A stretch of DNA of 64,000 nt from Balamuthia mandrillaris. Lineage: Eukaryota > Discosea > Longamoebia > Balamuthiidae. Shown in pieces: positions 1-11,997 of this stretch. The position numbers and the translations under genes are program-made. Numbering within the stretch: the stretch's first letter is position 1; the number at the start of each line of letters is the position of its first letter. The stretch lies in NCBI GenBank assembly GCA_031835245.1, contig JAVKOQ010000029.1, forward strand, positions 264,257-328,256, written 5' to 3'. The notes below the pieces were generated by a model. The model searched no databases. It was given only the letters and a program-made list of their open reading frames with translations, and was not told the origin of the DNA.

Positions 1-159
1 GAGAGAGAGAGAGAGAGAGAGAGAGAGTACCTTCGTAAAGAACAGAGTCCATTGTATTAAGCAATACCATGTGTTTATACATTTTGAGCGCAACGTCCTT
101 TGGTACCTGTATTGGATCAGAGGCAAATAACAGTGCGTATGAAAAAAATTTTGCGACAC

Positions 160-197
<38 letters not shown>
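1..197. repeat. (GA)n microsatellites in BCKDHA introns
   Basis: Pure GA runs at about 1-27 and 163-197 lie in two introns of the minus-strand BCKDHA gene. On the coding strand they are (CT)n, adjoining or acting as polypyrimidine tracts. Confidence 0.9.
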
Positions 198-199
<2 letters not shown>

Positions 200-862
200 A
201 GGAAAGCCGTTGAAAAAAGCATAGAACAAAAAAAAAAGAAAACGAAAAACTAATACAGAAAAAAAAATGACAACAACGAAAGCAAAGAATAAAACAATAA
301 GAAAGAAAGAGAAGAAGAAGAAGAACAAGAAGAAGAAGAAAAAGGAAGCACGTACGTTGGGGTCAAGAGAAGGGTCAATAACGACACCGGACTCATCCAT
401 TACCCGGAAACAAGGAAACAAAGAAAAGCTCTTGACGAACTTGAGGTCCGTGGTGAAGGGGGAGTGCGAAATGGGGTGGCACTGACTTTCATCTGTGGTC
501 GTTGTTGTCGCGGGACCCGAGCTCTTTGTGCCCTTTGGTGCGCTGGCAAAAGTCTTTTTCAAATATTAAAAACACATATGAGATTATTAAAAGTTACAAA
601 AAAAAAAGTGGAGAAAGAAAGAAGGAAGGAACAAAAGAGAGCAGACAAAGAGGCAAAGATTAACCCGTATGCGAGAAGAAATCGAAAGGGCTGAAGTAGC
701 GCCACTACACGAAAGCAGGGAGGAGGACGCGGAAACGGCCCCGCCGATTCGAAAAGAAGCCGGAGAAGAAAGCAGCAGGGAACTGTTCGCAACGCGTTGC
801 GGCCGCGCAAAGTTCCTCACCGCAAGGGGTGACCGCAGATGAGTCGCCACGCTCTTCATCAT
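31..862 (-). CDS. BCKDHA: Branched-chain 2-oxoacid dehydrogenase E1 alpha, 5' part
   Basis: This is the thiamine-diphosphate-dependent alpha subunit of the mitochondrial complex that decarboxylates the 2-oxo acids of Leu, Ile and Val. Three exons read in frame on the minus strand: 862-665, 553-356 and 106-31. The first starts with two Met codons and a basic, Ser/Ala-rich stretch typical of a mitochondrial presequence (MMKSVATHLRSPLAVRNFAR). The second holds FRVMDESGVVIDPSLDPN, and the third VPKDVALKMYKHM followed by LLNTMDSVLYE, which match the N-terminal part of the family. All three junctions are phase 0. The acceptor before the second exon (gaaaaag) is weak, so that boundary is less sure. 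The catalytic and ThDP-binding parts lie beyond the left edge of the window. The (GA)n at 1-27 is the start of the next intron. The start codon faces the F-box/WD40 gene across 337 bp. Confidence 0.88.
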
Positions 863-1199
863 GTCGCGGGGGTTTCGTCCGTTTCTTTTTAGCTTCCCGC
901 TAAAATTTGTCGACAGCGCCCAATAAAAAATTCGTCGTTGTAATTCTCCTGGCTTGCTGCAAAGATTGACCACCATTTGTGCTGGATCTGTTTCGCTTAT
1001 GGATATTGATCTTATATGATCTTGCTGGTTATCCAATGGGAAATCAAATTTAAATTAAATGCTGACGTGTCCGTTTTTTTTCAGAGTAACGCACTCTTTC
1101 GCGGAAGTACGGAAGGCGACCAAGGAAAAAGAAAAGAGAAGAGCGAAGAGAAACAGGGCGCACGTACGAGTTCCAGCTGGAGGATAACTAAGGAAGACA
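863..1199. promoter_or_regulatory. Divergent promoter, BCKDHA / F-box-WD40
   Basis: This 337-bp gap separates two oppositely oriented start codons. It carries a perfect TGTCGACA at 908-915, about 46 bp upstream of the BCKDHA start. The same palindrome recurs near other gene starts in the window. No TATA box was seen. A promoter role is inferred from position. Confidence 0.5.
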
Positions 1200-1534
1200 A
1201 TGCAACCGCAGGAGGGAGAGCAGGCCTTCTCATGGAACAGGCTTCCGGGCGAGCTGAAAGTTCAGATATTGGGACAAGTGGAGAACGCTGGCGTGCTCTC
1301 GCGCGTTGCTCCATTGGTATGCAGGGAGTGGGCTCAGTTGGGCAGAGACTCGCTGGTGTGGAGACCGGTGTTCCTCCGCGACTTTCCGGGCCGTACCATT
1401 GAGAGACGTTGTGTCGACTGGAAGTTTGAATACAGAAGAGCACATCAGCTGCAAACGAATTGGCAGACTTGTACGTCTCCTCCTGTTCTTTTTGGCTTTA
1501 TGTTATCTTCTCTCACTCTCTCTCTCCCTCTCTT

Positions 1535-1579
<45 letters not shown>

Positions 1580-2401
1580 AACTTGCCTCTGCTCTTATCG
1601 ATGAAGGGATGTTTTATGGTCGCACCATTCAATTCGAGCCAGAGGGGGACAATTACATTTCGGACCTTCACTTTGATGCCAGCCATGAGACGTACCTGTG
1701 GCTGGGCTTTCGACAGGGTGTTGCTCTCTGTGATCCCGCTCAGTCCTTTGCGGTCAAAGCCTACTTCCGTACTGCTACAAGGTACCTCTCGTTTGTTGGG
1801 CTTACCTTCTTGTATCTTCCTTCTTCTTATTTTGCATTAACACCAACACATAAAACTACAAAGGTTGACTAGAGTTCGATTCGTGAAGGAAGGCGTGGGA
1901 GCAACGGGCCACACGGATGGAGTTATTCAGCTTTGGGACATCCCCAAAGAAGGCCGGAGCTCTTTGTTGTTCTCGTTTGACGAAGGCAGCGACTGGGTCA
2001 ACTCCATGGAAATAGACACTCAATCCGGTGGTTTGGGCCATCACATAGTAGCCGGCTATGGCAACAACGACATTAAGATATGGGATGTTGAGGCTCAGCA
2101 ACGAAGCTCCATTCTTCAGGGGCATAGCGCACCTGTCTCCTGTGTTAAGGTTCATGACTTTAACAAGATTTTTTTCTTTCTTTTCGGAACTAATAAGGAC
2201 TTTCACTAATGTGAAATACAGTGCGATGACCAACATGTGGCTTCAAGTTCTTTGGATAAGAGCATTCGTTTGTGGGATAGACGTAACGACGAGTGCGCCT
2301 GCACTTATACTTCTGAGAATACCGGCTCTGTCCGTTGTTTCCAGTATGACTTACAGCGAAACCTGCTTGTCGCAGGAGAAGGTTATTGCTTTATCCCATT
2401 C

Positions 2402-2442
<41 letters not shown>

Positions 2443-2861
2443 CTTCTTTCTCGCTCTTATGTGCTGAATGCTTGTTTGTGTGGTATATAATACAGCATCT
2501 GGCACAGTCTCCATATGGGATATGAGGGTAAACCATGAACCATTGGAGACTTTCAAAGCGCATTCCAACAGCGTGCAGTGCCTACAGTTTTTGGGAGACC
2601 GCCTTGTGACAGGAGGCAGAGATAGATGCGCCAGAGGTACTTATTATTTTCATATCAGTCTTTTTGCTTTTGCTCACATTTTCTCTGCATGAAGTGTGGA
2701 AGTTATCAGACGTGAGAGACACTTCCCCATTCCTGCTTTCGGGTACCCCAGCTTTTACGGACTGGGTGAAAGCCGTACAAATGAACGATAGCAAGCTCTT
2801 TGTTGCTTCCAGCGCCACCTCGGTGCTTGACTTCACGCCGACCGCTGAACAGCTCAACTGA
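1200..2861 (+). CDS. F-box and WD40 repeat protein
   Basis: This is a probable substrate adaptor of an SCF ubiquitin ligase: the F-box binds Skp1 and the WD40 propeller would bind the substrate. Six exons join with consistent phases: 1200-1470, 1607-1781, 1864-2149, 2222-2381, 2496-2636 and 2695-2861, giving 399 residues. The F-box is near residues 10-55 (WNRLPGELKVQIL, VCREWAQL, SLVWRPVFLRDF). WD-type blades follow, with dipeptide ends such as IQLWDIP, IKIWDV, IRLWDRR and VSIWDMR. Donors are mostly GTAC or GTT, and introns 1 and 4 contain (CT)n tracts. The particular F-box/WD40 orthologue (for example an FBXW type) cannot be decided, and the substrate is unknown. Confidence 0.9.
1509..1576 (+). 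repeat. (CT)n tract in intron 1 of the F-box/WD40 gene
   Basis: A CT-rich run, nearly pure over its last 40 bases, lies about 30 nt upstream of the acceptor at 1605-1606. A shorter (CT)n lies at 2405-2437 in intron 4. Confidence 0.9.
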
Positions 2862-3010
2862 ACAGAAGGCATTTTATTCTATCCAACAAAAGGTTAAACT
2901 GTACAGCTGCCAACGTTGTGTGTGTTTACCGAATGCAAATGAGCTTTGTTGCGGTCTCTCTCAGCTGGTAAAAAGGCTCACGCAAGAATCTCCATGCCAG
3001 CAACGAGGGA

Positions 3011-3052
<42 letters not shown>

Positions 3053-3712
3053 CAAAATAATATGGTGCAGCACAAACATGAAGAAGGCACGAGAGCAACG
3101 TGCCAACAACAACAAAAGAAGAGGCAGAGAAGCAAAAAAAAAAAGGATACAGCACGATGGATTCCCAGTACTAACATCGCCTGGCGGAGCTTAACTTTGC
3201 TGATCGGACGGGAAGCGGTGCTTTCTCCGCAGTATGGCCGTATCCAACCCTCTTGGCCACTCCCTCGCAGCACGGCCACACCCATTAAAGCCAAAGCTAT
3301 GGGGATTGCAGAAGAAAGGACCTTTCATCCAGAACTCGGTGTTGGTGACCTTTCTTCTGCAATCCCCATGGCTTTGGCTTTTTTTGTTTTACAAACTGCA
3401 TAATAGACAGCAGAGTTTTCTTTTTTTTAATCGCTTTAGCTACCTTCTTCTCCACATCCTCCTTCGTTTTTGGCATGGTAACGTTGTTTTGCTCTTCTTC
3501 GCTTGCTTCTCTCTCTTGTTCACTTTTCGACAATAATTGCTGTGGAAAGAAATTGCTAAGAAACGCTTCTCTGAAGAAACAAAAAACGCCTGTTCGTTCT
3601 TGTTGGTCGGCAGACGGTCCCCACACTGTTTGTCTCTCGCTTCCGCTTCTTTTTTTTTTTTTTTTTTTTGGAAGTGTGTTGTAAACTGATCATAAGAATC
3701 ACAAAAAAAAAA
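2862..3712. other. Intergenic region with (GA)n and a long inverted repeat
   Basis: No convincing gene lies between the F-box/WD40 stop and the LRR gene start. It holds a (GA)n run at about 3014-3051, a 33-bp inverted repeat (listed separately) and a T-rich stretch before 3670. Open frames here have no family resemblance. Confidence 0.7.
3287..3381. repeat. 33-bp inverted repeat (long hairpin)
   Basis: Arm 3287-3319 is the reverse complement of arm 3349-3381 at 32 of 33 positions. The single difference (T at 3298) would be a G-U pair in RNA. The loop is 29 nt. The plus-strand transcript would form an almost perfect 33-bp stem, ending in a run of T. It could be a small-RNA precursor, a terminator-like hairpin, or the remnant of a palindromic element. 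Confidence 0.85.
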
Positions 3713-4688
3713 ATGAGCCGACATTTTGGTTCGGGATCGGCCTTCCTCCAGTCGTTGGATCCAACAACGGGAACAACGACAAACAAACAACAGGTTGACG
3801 ACTACGACGATGAAGACTACGACGAGGAGGAAGAGTACCATGAGGGAGAAGAGGGAGAAGAGGGAGAAGAGGAGTATTGGGAGGAAGAAGGAGGAGAAGG
3901 AGAGGAGGACCGTTGGGATGACGAAAACCTGGATGAAGAGGCAGCCGAATACGTTTACGACCGCGAGAAGAAGACGACCGCCTCCGCTTTCGACTTTTCC
4001 AGTCTTTTGCAGCAACCCCCTCTGCTTGAGCAGAACAAACAGCAACCGAAGGGAGGCAAACGGAGAAACAGCAACAACAACAAAACAGGCCAAAAGGAAA
4101 AGGAGGAGTGCCTCGCTTTGCAGGACCAACAGCTGGCTCAGTTGAGGCAGCATTATTCTGGAGAGGAGGAGAAAGGAGTTGTTCGCGTGTCGGCGTTTGC
4201 CAAGGGCTCTCGTTTGCTGCAGCTCTCTTTTACCAATGATAGTGCTCCTCGCGGTAAAGAGACTTCCATGTCTTCTTTCTTTCTTGCTTGTCGTTTCTTT
4301 CTTGTCGTTTCTTGTCGTTTCTTTCTTTCTCTCTTTCTTTCTCTCTTTCTTTCTTGTCGTTTCTTTCTTTCTTGTCGTTTCTTTCTTGTCGTTTCTTTCT
4401 TTCTTGTCGTTTCTTTCTTTCTTGTCGTTTCTTTCTTTCTTGTCGTTTCTTTCTTTCTTTCTTTCTTTCTTGTCGTTTCTTTCTTTCTTTTTCTTCTTCT
4501 TGTCGTTTTTCTTGTCGTTTCTTCTTTCTTTCTTGTCGTTTCTTTCTTTCTTTCTTTCTTTCTTTCTTGTCGTTTCTTTCTTTCTTTCTTGTCGTTTCTT
4601 TCTTTCTTTCTTCTTTCTTTCTTCTTTCTTTCTTTCTTTCTTTCTTTTCTTTCTTTTTCTTTCTTTTTCTTTCTTTCTTTCTTTTTCT

Positions 4689-4728
<40 letters not shown>

Positions 4729-4800
4729 TTCTTTCTTTCTTTCTTTTTCTTTCTTGTCGTTTTTTCTTTCTTTCTTTCTCTTTCTTTCTTTCTTTCTTTT

Positions 4801-4860
<60 letters not shown>

Positions 4861-6412
4861 GTCGTTTCGACCCGCTTTTTGCTGATATTTATTTATTGTT
4901 TCATGTTTGTTGCATATAGACAAAGCTGTAACTCTGAAGGTAGACATCGAGCTCGGCGAAGGGTATCCGCTTCTTGAAACAGTTCCTCGCTCCATCAACG
5001 CCTCTTTGAAAACCCACAACAACACAAACACGAAAGAAAAGCAAAGAGAGGAGAAAGAAGAAGAAGATACGAATGAGTCAGCCAACGACGACAGCATCTC
5101 CTCGGCTGAGTCTGCTCTTGTACAAACATTGGTGAACTTATGGAGCTCTTCTTCGGCTGTCTCCGCTTCTTCTTCTTCCTCGATGCTGTTGAGCGCAGCA
5201 CGTGTTTGCGAGAACTGGTTGGCCGTGTTCATTGAAAGAAGGCAAGGTTCGTCTATTATACCTTTTCATGTTAGTCTTGTTGTCGCATGTAGGTGTGAAC
5301 CATTATCTCACCCAAACGATATGTTGCCTCTTCTCTCCGTGTTTTCTCTGCGCATAGCTGCTTGTATTGCAAAGAGGAAGGAACAGAGAAGAAAGCAAAT
5401 CGCAGCAGAGCTAGTACGCCAACAACAAGAACAATCCAGTCCAAGCGATGATACCCCAAAGACACGGCCAACATCGGTCCTCGATAAAATCGTGGACGCC
5501 CGCAAGGGAAACCTCACGTTTGAACAGAGATTGCAAAAGGAGTACGAAACCCGCTATGCAAGCATCTCTCGAGAGGAGCTGGCAGAGTTGCTGAAGAAGA
5601 TGGCCCATAAGCTGAAGCAACAACAGGAGAAAGAGATTCGTTTGCAGCGGCTTAACCCAGGTTTCGTTCTTCTTCCTTTTTTATTTCTCTGTTCTTTGGG
5701 CGTTATGCTATCTGTTTCTTCTAGCTCACTTTTCCTCAACAGTAGCAACAACGACAAGGGGAATGTTACCTCTTCGCACCTTATGTCTTAAGAACATGGC
5801 CAAGCATCTGCTCTATTATGAATCACTGGAGGGCGTTCCTCTCTTCATCCGAACGCGAATCTTTGGCATTATCGTACAAAACTACGTGCTTCATCCGCTT
5901 CACTTGGCGCTGCTGTTGGAGGATGACGTGAAGAAGCTGGATCTCTCTCCACAAGCCACTTTCGTCACCGACGAGCATCTTTACGTTATCTCTTTGCGTT
6001 GTCGCAATCTTCGCAACTTGAACTTGCAGGGCTGTGCTGCCATCACGGACGAAGGTTTGGCCAGCATTTGTTCGACCAACCATCAGCTGGCAAAGATCAA
6101 CTTGCAAGGTTGCAAAAAACTCACTGTATGTCTTTGCACCTTCCTGATATTACCACCAGTTCGTGTTTTATAGCATGCTTAACATTCCTCTTCTACTTCT
6201 TTTATAGTCGCGCAGTCTCGCTGCTCTGGCTGCAGACTGTCCCAGCGTGCGTTTAATCTTTTTTTTAATCTTCCTGCTGCTCTGTTCTCTCCTTTCTTTC
6301 TTTCATGTCTTTTCTTGTCGTTTCTTTCTTTCTTTCTTTCTTTCTCGTCGTTTCTTTCTTTCTTTCTTTCTTTCTTGTCGTTTCTTTCTTTCTTTCTTTC
6401 TTTCTTGTCGTT

Positions 6413-6500
<88 letters not shown>

Positions 6501-8594
6501 ATTTATTCCTGATATGCTTAGCTGGTGCACATAAACCTGAATCATGTTGGTTTTGAAGGTCAACACGGTCTTGAGCAACTCATTCGTCGATGTGATCGGC
6601 TCGAAGTTTTCCTGGTAATATCTCTTCTCGTTCTTCTGCTTCTTCTTCTTCTTGCCTCTTCATCTTGCTTCTTCCGTTGTCAATGTTTCCTTGCACCCAC
6701 TTAACCCCAACAACATAACAAAACAGTTGGCAGGAACAAAAACGAGTGCGGCAACGTTGATCCGATTGCTCCAATCCTCACGCACCATTCGTGTCATAGA
6801 CGTATCTTATTGTAGCAACGCACACGTAACGAGCGTAGAGGTGCCTAAGATGAAGATTTGTAAGGCTGTTCAACTAGAAACTCTTTATATGAACGAAACG
6901 AAGTGGTTGTCTCCTTCTGTGTTGAGAACTATCTTCGCGTTCCAGTATCCTAGACTTCAGGTGAGATCCCCCCCCCCCTTTATATCGTATTTTATTTCTC
7001 TATTCTCTTTCAGCTTAACTGATGCAATTTCTTTAGCACGTATCATTTACAAACCTGCCTAGGGCAACCTCCCTTCCCTTGTCGATATTTACCAATCCTA
7101 GCCTCAACACCGTCAACTTGGCAAATATAGCCTACTTGAGCCCGGACACCGTGCGTGCGATCGCCGACAATTTGTCGGGCACGCTTCGCTCCTTGGATAT
7201 TTCTGGCCCTTCCTCAATGGTTCAGAGTTCCACCGTTGCCTATATTTTGAAATGTTGCACTAGGCTTACAGGTTGATTCGTCTAGTTCTCTTCCTCCTTC
7301 TTTTTCTTCTTCTTCTTAAACTTTTGAACGCATTTTGTCATTTGCACAGATCTTTCGGTTAAGAATTGTCCTCTTGTTTCTGGTACTCTCTTCTCTATCC
7401 TCTCTCTCTCTCTTTCTCTCTCTCACACACACTTACTCTTTATCAGTTGTTTAAATTTTGTGATTCTTGACTTCTGCTGCTTATGCTCATTCTTCTCTAA
7501 TTTTTTTTCTTCTGTTTCTTCCCCGTAACAAACATGTTAAACCTTTGAAAACAAAGGTTTGCTGGTACTTAAATCGGCAGTACACCACCCAAGCCTAATC
7601 TCTCTCGACATTTCCAACACGAATGACACCGTTGGTGGTATCATCGAAAGCGAACTGAACTACCGGGTGGTGCTCCGCAACAAGCTCCAAAGGCTGAGAG
7701 CCAAGAGTTGCTCTTGGCTTATCGACTTTTACCTGATAGACCTCGTCAGTAAATGCTTTCCCTCGTTGCACTCTTTGAACGTGAAGAAATGTGCCATCAC
7801 GGAGGAAGGCCTCTTGTCGGTCATTTTGGAGTGCACTCAGTTGACTTCACTCAAGATTTCCTTATCAACCGTCTCCAAGCGTATCTTCTACTCGGAAGAA
7901 AGACTGAAGGTGAGGCAAAAGGAGAAGGAGAAAGAGAAGCAACAGGCAAAGGCAAAGGAAAAGGAGCAATCAACGGAGATTGATCCAGATGGTTTGTTGC
8001 TGAAGAACTTGAGGGAGTTCTCGTGCAAAGAAGGGAACACCCGTGGCTCTTTCGTGCCCTTTGTACCAATGTACTTGCCACGACTGGAACGGTTGAGCGT
8101 CTGTTTTTCCTCGATCCAGCCCACTAATATCAACACGTTACTGGAAAACCTGTGTCGATACACACCGAACTTGCGCTACCTCAACATCGATACTGCTGCC
8201 TGGCTACGGGTGAGTCTCTCCTGCTTTCTTCCTTTTTGTATCTCAGTTCCTTGTGGAAAGTTTTTTTCCTCCTCTTCTTATCTTTAATCTTTCGCCATTC
8301 TTCTTACTTCTTTCCATATGCTTCTGCCTTCTTTCTGTTTTCTCTTGTTTTTTTATTAACCGGGACGACTCTATCTAGCCCGAGTTTTTACCTGACTTGC
8401 AAAACATGCCAACCTCCAATCTTCGGCACTTGAGGGAGTTACAGGTTCCCCACAAGTGGCTATATTGGTTTGCGCGGTACTTCCCCAACGCGGTGACCTC
8501 GCAAATCGCGCCCAACGAGGCCAAACCCCTTTGGGATGATGATGGCGATGATGGTGACCACGATGCAGACATCGGCTCTCTCTTTGACTTTTAG
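3713..8594 (+). CDS. Leucine-rich repeat protein with acidic N-terminus
   Basis: A long multi-exon gene with at least eleven exons. The first runs from the ATG at 3713 to 4253 and encodes a highly acidic, disordered N-terminus (runs of E/D and Y). Basic coiled segments follow (KRKEQRRKQ near 5380; EELAELLKKMAHKLKQQQE near 5575). From about 5960 onward come cysteine-containing leucine-rich repeats of the AMN1/F-box-LRR kind (LRNLNLQGCAAITDEGLASI, LVSLRSL-like turns, LHSLNVKKCAITEEGLLSVI). Short exons at about 6209-6249 and 7351-7381 each encode part of one LRR. A segment around 5190 (LLSAARVCENWLAV) looks like the end of a degenerate F-box, which would make it an FBXL-type adaptor; this is only a suggestion. 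The stop is at 8594. Some small internal exon edges are approximate. Confidence 0.8.
4262..4866 (+). repeat. Compound (TTTC)n repeat filling LRR intron 1
   Basis: About 600 bp of CTTT units are broken at intervals by TTGTCG, giving the composite TTTCTTGTCGTTTC many times in the 5' half. The 3' half becomes nearly pure (TTTC)n. It occupies almost all of the intron between 4253 and 4920. Confidence 0.95.
6291..6500 (+). repeat. Second compound (TTTC)n repeat in the LRR gene
   Basis: This intronic array of CTTT units has the same TTGTCG (once CTCGTCG) interruptions as the array at 4262-4866, followed by a pure TTTC run. Confidence 0.95.
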
Positions 8595-8979
8595 CAATAG
8601 AATATATAAATATATAAAAAAATAGGAATAAGAAGAATAATAATTCCACTGCCAATAATTGTTCATAATTTTTCATCGAAAACCAAAACAATCCAAAAAT
8701 ACCCTCCAATTTCGATAATTTTAGGATAATTCTGAAATAGGTCAATAAAACGGTTCATAAAAATAAATTAATATGAGGGTTCACGGAAAACCTTTTTCGG
8801 TTAACGCAATATTTTATAACCAAAAAAAAATGTAATAAAAAAGATAATAAATAAATAAATAAATAGAAAAGAGAAGTGAGCAAAAAACAAAAAGAGTAAC
8901 GGCGGTTACCTCATCTTCTCTCTCTCTCCTCTCTCGCCCTTTTTGAGTTCTTCTTCCAAAAAATAACAAAATCAAAAAG
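8595..8979. other. AT-rich intergenic region before formin
   Basis: This 385-bp spacer between tandem plus-strand genes is AT-rich, with several AATAAA-like runs (a TAAA repeat near 8846-8866) that may serve 3'-end formation of the LRR gene. No gene or TATA box was recognised. Confidence 0.6.
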
Positions 8980-11950
8980 ATGAAACGAACCAAGAAGGAA
9001 GATAAGAAGCGTGACAAGAAGGACAAGAAGGAGGAGAAGAAGAAGACGCCGCGCGGGGACGCGAAGAAGTCTTCTTCCACTCCTCCCGTCACCCCAAAGG
9101 AAAAGATGCCTTCGGCCAGCGAACTCAAGACCATGTTCGAAGACCTTTTGGTACCACTTGCTACTCTGTTTTTTTTTTTAAAGAGAAGATGAAACAATTC
9201 CCTAAAAAATATTTTTTTACACTCAAAAATCACCAAAAAAAAAATAATAATCACAAAAATAATAAATCAATCAATCAATCCGGATGAACAGAACGCGCTG
9301 GGCATCGGCGAGGCCCAAAAGGAGGCCATGCGCAACATGAACAACCAGGATAAATGGCTCCTGATCGTGCAGAACAAGGAGAAGATCAAGCAGGAGAGCA
9401 AGTCGGACGGCTCCCCAAAGGCCTGCATCGAGCTCCTCAAAAGGGGCAACCTCTCGGTGAAGGAGCTGGAGGAGCTGAGGGTGTTGCTCGCCGGCCAGCC
9501 CGTCAAATGGATAGAGGAGTTCCTCAAGTTGGACGGCTTGCAGCTGCTCTTTGACCTTCTTGCCCACAAGCAAAAGACTCAGTGCGTTTCTTCTCTTTCC
9601 TTTTATTTCTTTGCTTCTGCTTGCTTGCTTTTTGTGTGTTTTTTGCTTTCTCTTCTTTCACTTCGTCGCTGCTGTTTCTTTATCATTTCTTTCAATGTCT
9701 AATATGTTATTCTTTGTTTTGTCATGCGTTCGTTGTCACGAAATAATAGTTCTGGAAAAGAGGAAGACACCGAAAAGATCAACGAATGCGCCAGAGCCCT
9801 GAAGGCATTGATGAACAGTCAGCCTGGTTTGGAGGCCGTTATCGTGTCCGACATCTCCATTACGGTGTTGGGCCAGACCTTGGACTTTGTCACCGGCAGA
9901 ATGAAGACCGTCATCGTTGAAGTCCTATCTGCGTTGTGCTTGCTCTCTCCTGAGGCTTCTGTGTACGTTCTCTCTCTCTCTCTCTCTCTCCAGCCAATTA
10001 TTGACCGATCTCTCATTCATCCTGCATATAGGCAAACTATTGAGGTGATGCAAGCGAAGCCCTTCAACAAGAAATCAGGCACTCGCTTCGAGGAGCTGGT
10101 GAAAAGCATGGACAAGGACAACGTGGACTTGAAGGTCACCGTAATGCAGTTGATCAACGCCATGCTCAGCACTCAAGAAAGCGAGGAGGGTGTAAAGAAG
10201 ATCAAAGACAGCCTGAATGTAGAGGAGGTTGTTGGCCTGCTTCGCAAAGGCCAGATGAAGGAAGCCCTCGAGGTGCAGTTGGACATTTACGACCAGTTGA
10301 ACGAACCTGGAGCTGAAAGTCCTGATCACAGCATGTTTGCTGTCAAAGGGTGCGTTTTCTCTTCCTCATTTTTCCACAAGAGCTGGCAATAACACCACAC
10401 ATTTATAACAATAGAGAGGAAGGAGAGTTGTTCCAACAGCTTTTGGCGCAAGTCAAAGGCACTCCTGCTGCTCAAATCCTTCCTGCTGTATTGCAACACG
10501 CGCTGCTTCTGCGCGTTTCTGGCAAGGCTGGGTTCGTACATTCTTTGTTGATTGTTCGTTTTGGGCTTTTACTAACAATTGCTTTCGAATAATAGACAAG
10601 CTACATGGGAAATTATGGACAGGTTTATCCAATTGGCTGCCGCTGGTCCCGAAACCAGTTCTCAAGTCGAATGTACGCTCAAATGACTCTTTTCCTTTCT
10701 CGTTGGTGCCTTTCTGATCAGTTTTCTTTGGATAATGCTGCGAATAGTCGGTGAAGCTGTGTGCAAAGAAATGCTCAAGTTCTTAGACTCCTCTCTGGGC
10801 TTGCACAGCGTGGGCAAGGACAAAGGCAAAGAATTGGAGGCTGCCCTCGGCGGCGAGATCAGCAGCGATGAGGCTCCCGAGAAGACCATCGCCAAACTGA
10901 CCGACAAGGTCACCTCCATGAAGGCCGAGATTGACGAACTCAAAGTCAAGTTGGCCGAAGCTGAGTCACGCCCTGCAATTGCTGCACCTCCTCCTCCAGG
11001 TGGCGACGCGGGTTCATCCTCTGACGCACCTCCACCAGCTCCCGAGGGTGGACCTCCTCCTCCCCCTGGTGGCGGGCCACCCCCTCCTCCCGGCGGTGGG
11101 CCTCCTCCACCACCAGGAATGGGACCTCCTCCTCCCCCTGGCGGCGGACCCCCTCCTCCTCCCGGCGGTGGGCCTCCTCCACCACCAGGAATGGGACCCC
11201 CTCCTCCTCCTGGTGCTGGCGGACCGCCTCCTCCTCCTGGAGGTGGCATGTTTGCTGCCCCTGGTAGGATTCTCTCTCTCTCTCGTTGTGTTTATTAATT
11301 TTAACAACTTGACAATTACAAAATTAGCTCGTCCGAAGAAGGCCAATCCCAGGACGGACCCAAAGAAGAAATTGAAGCAGTTCAACTGGGTCAAGTTGCC
11401 CGATAATAAGACCCTGGAAACCATTTGGGGCGAGAATGGCGCTTCCGATGATCACGTCAAGCTGGATGTCAGAGAGGTAGAACAACTCTTCTCTGCAGCA
11501 GCCCCCGTTAAGGAAGACGGTGAGGGCTCTGGTGGCTCTACTCCCAGAGGTCCCGCTAAACCTAAGGCCGTCACTGTATTGGATCCTCGTCGCGGCCAAA
11601 ACGTTTGTACGTATTTCTCGCTCAAGAGCTTTGTGTTTCTATTTCGTTTGTTATTTTTCTTTGATTAGCTTCTCAGTTGGCAACTATTTCTCTTTTGGTT
11701 GTTATTTTGTTTTCTAATCTTTTTTCTGCAAAAAAACCATTACAACAACGCAGCGATTATGCTTGCCAGATTCAAGATGTCGCACAAGGAGCTGAAGAAG
11801 GCCATGGTCAACTGCGATTCCACCGTGTTGACCGCTGACAATCTTTCGGCCTTGAAGCAGTTCACGCCCACTCCCGAGGAAATCCAGGCCCTTAAGGAGG
11901 TGAAGGACGAGCCCAATCTCAGCAACCCTGACCTGTACTTCATGGAGGTA

Positions 11951-11997
<47 letters not shown>

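Noticed and set aside
3062-3403. 113-codon plus-strand frame
   Set aside because: It runs through the (GA)n edge and the hairpin arms, with no domain, and reads like chance.
4179-5232. Very long Phe/Ser/Leu or Lys/Arg/Glu frames
   Set aside because: Translations of the (TTTC)n intron; the reading frame stays open only because a 4-bp repeat without stops cycles through all frames.
5293-5357. Coding continuation CEPLSHPND in the LRR gene
   Set aside because: The splice phase fails at 5293; the acceptor at 5357 follows a pyrimidine tract and restores the frame, so this stretch is intron.
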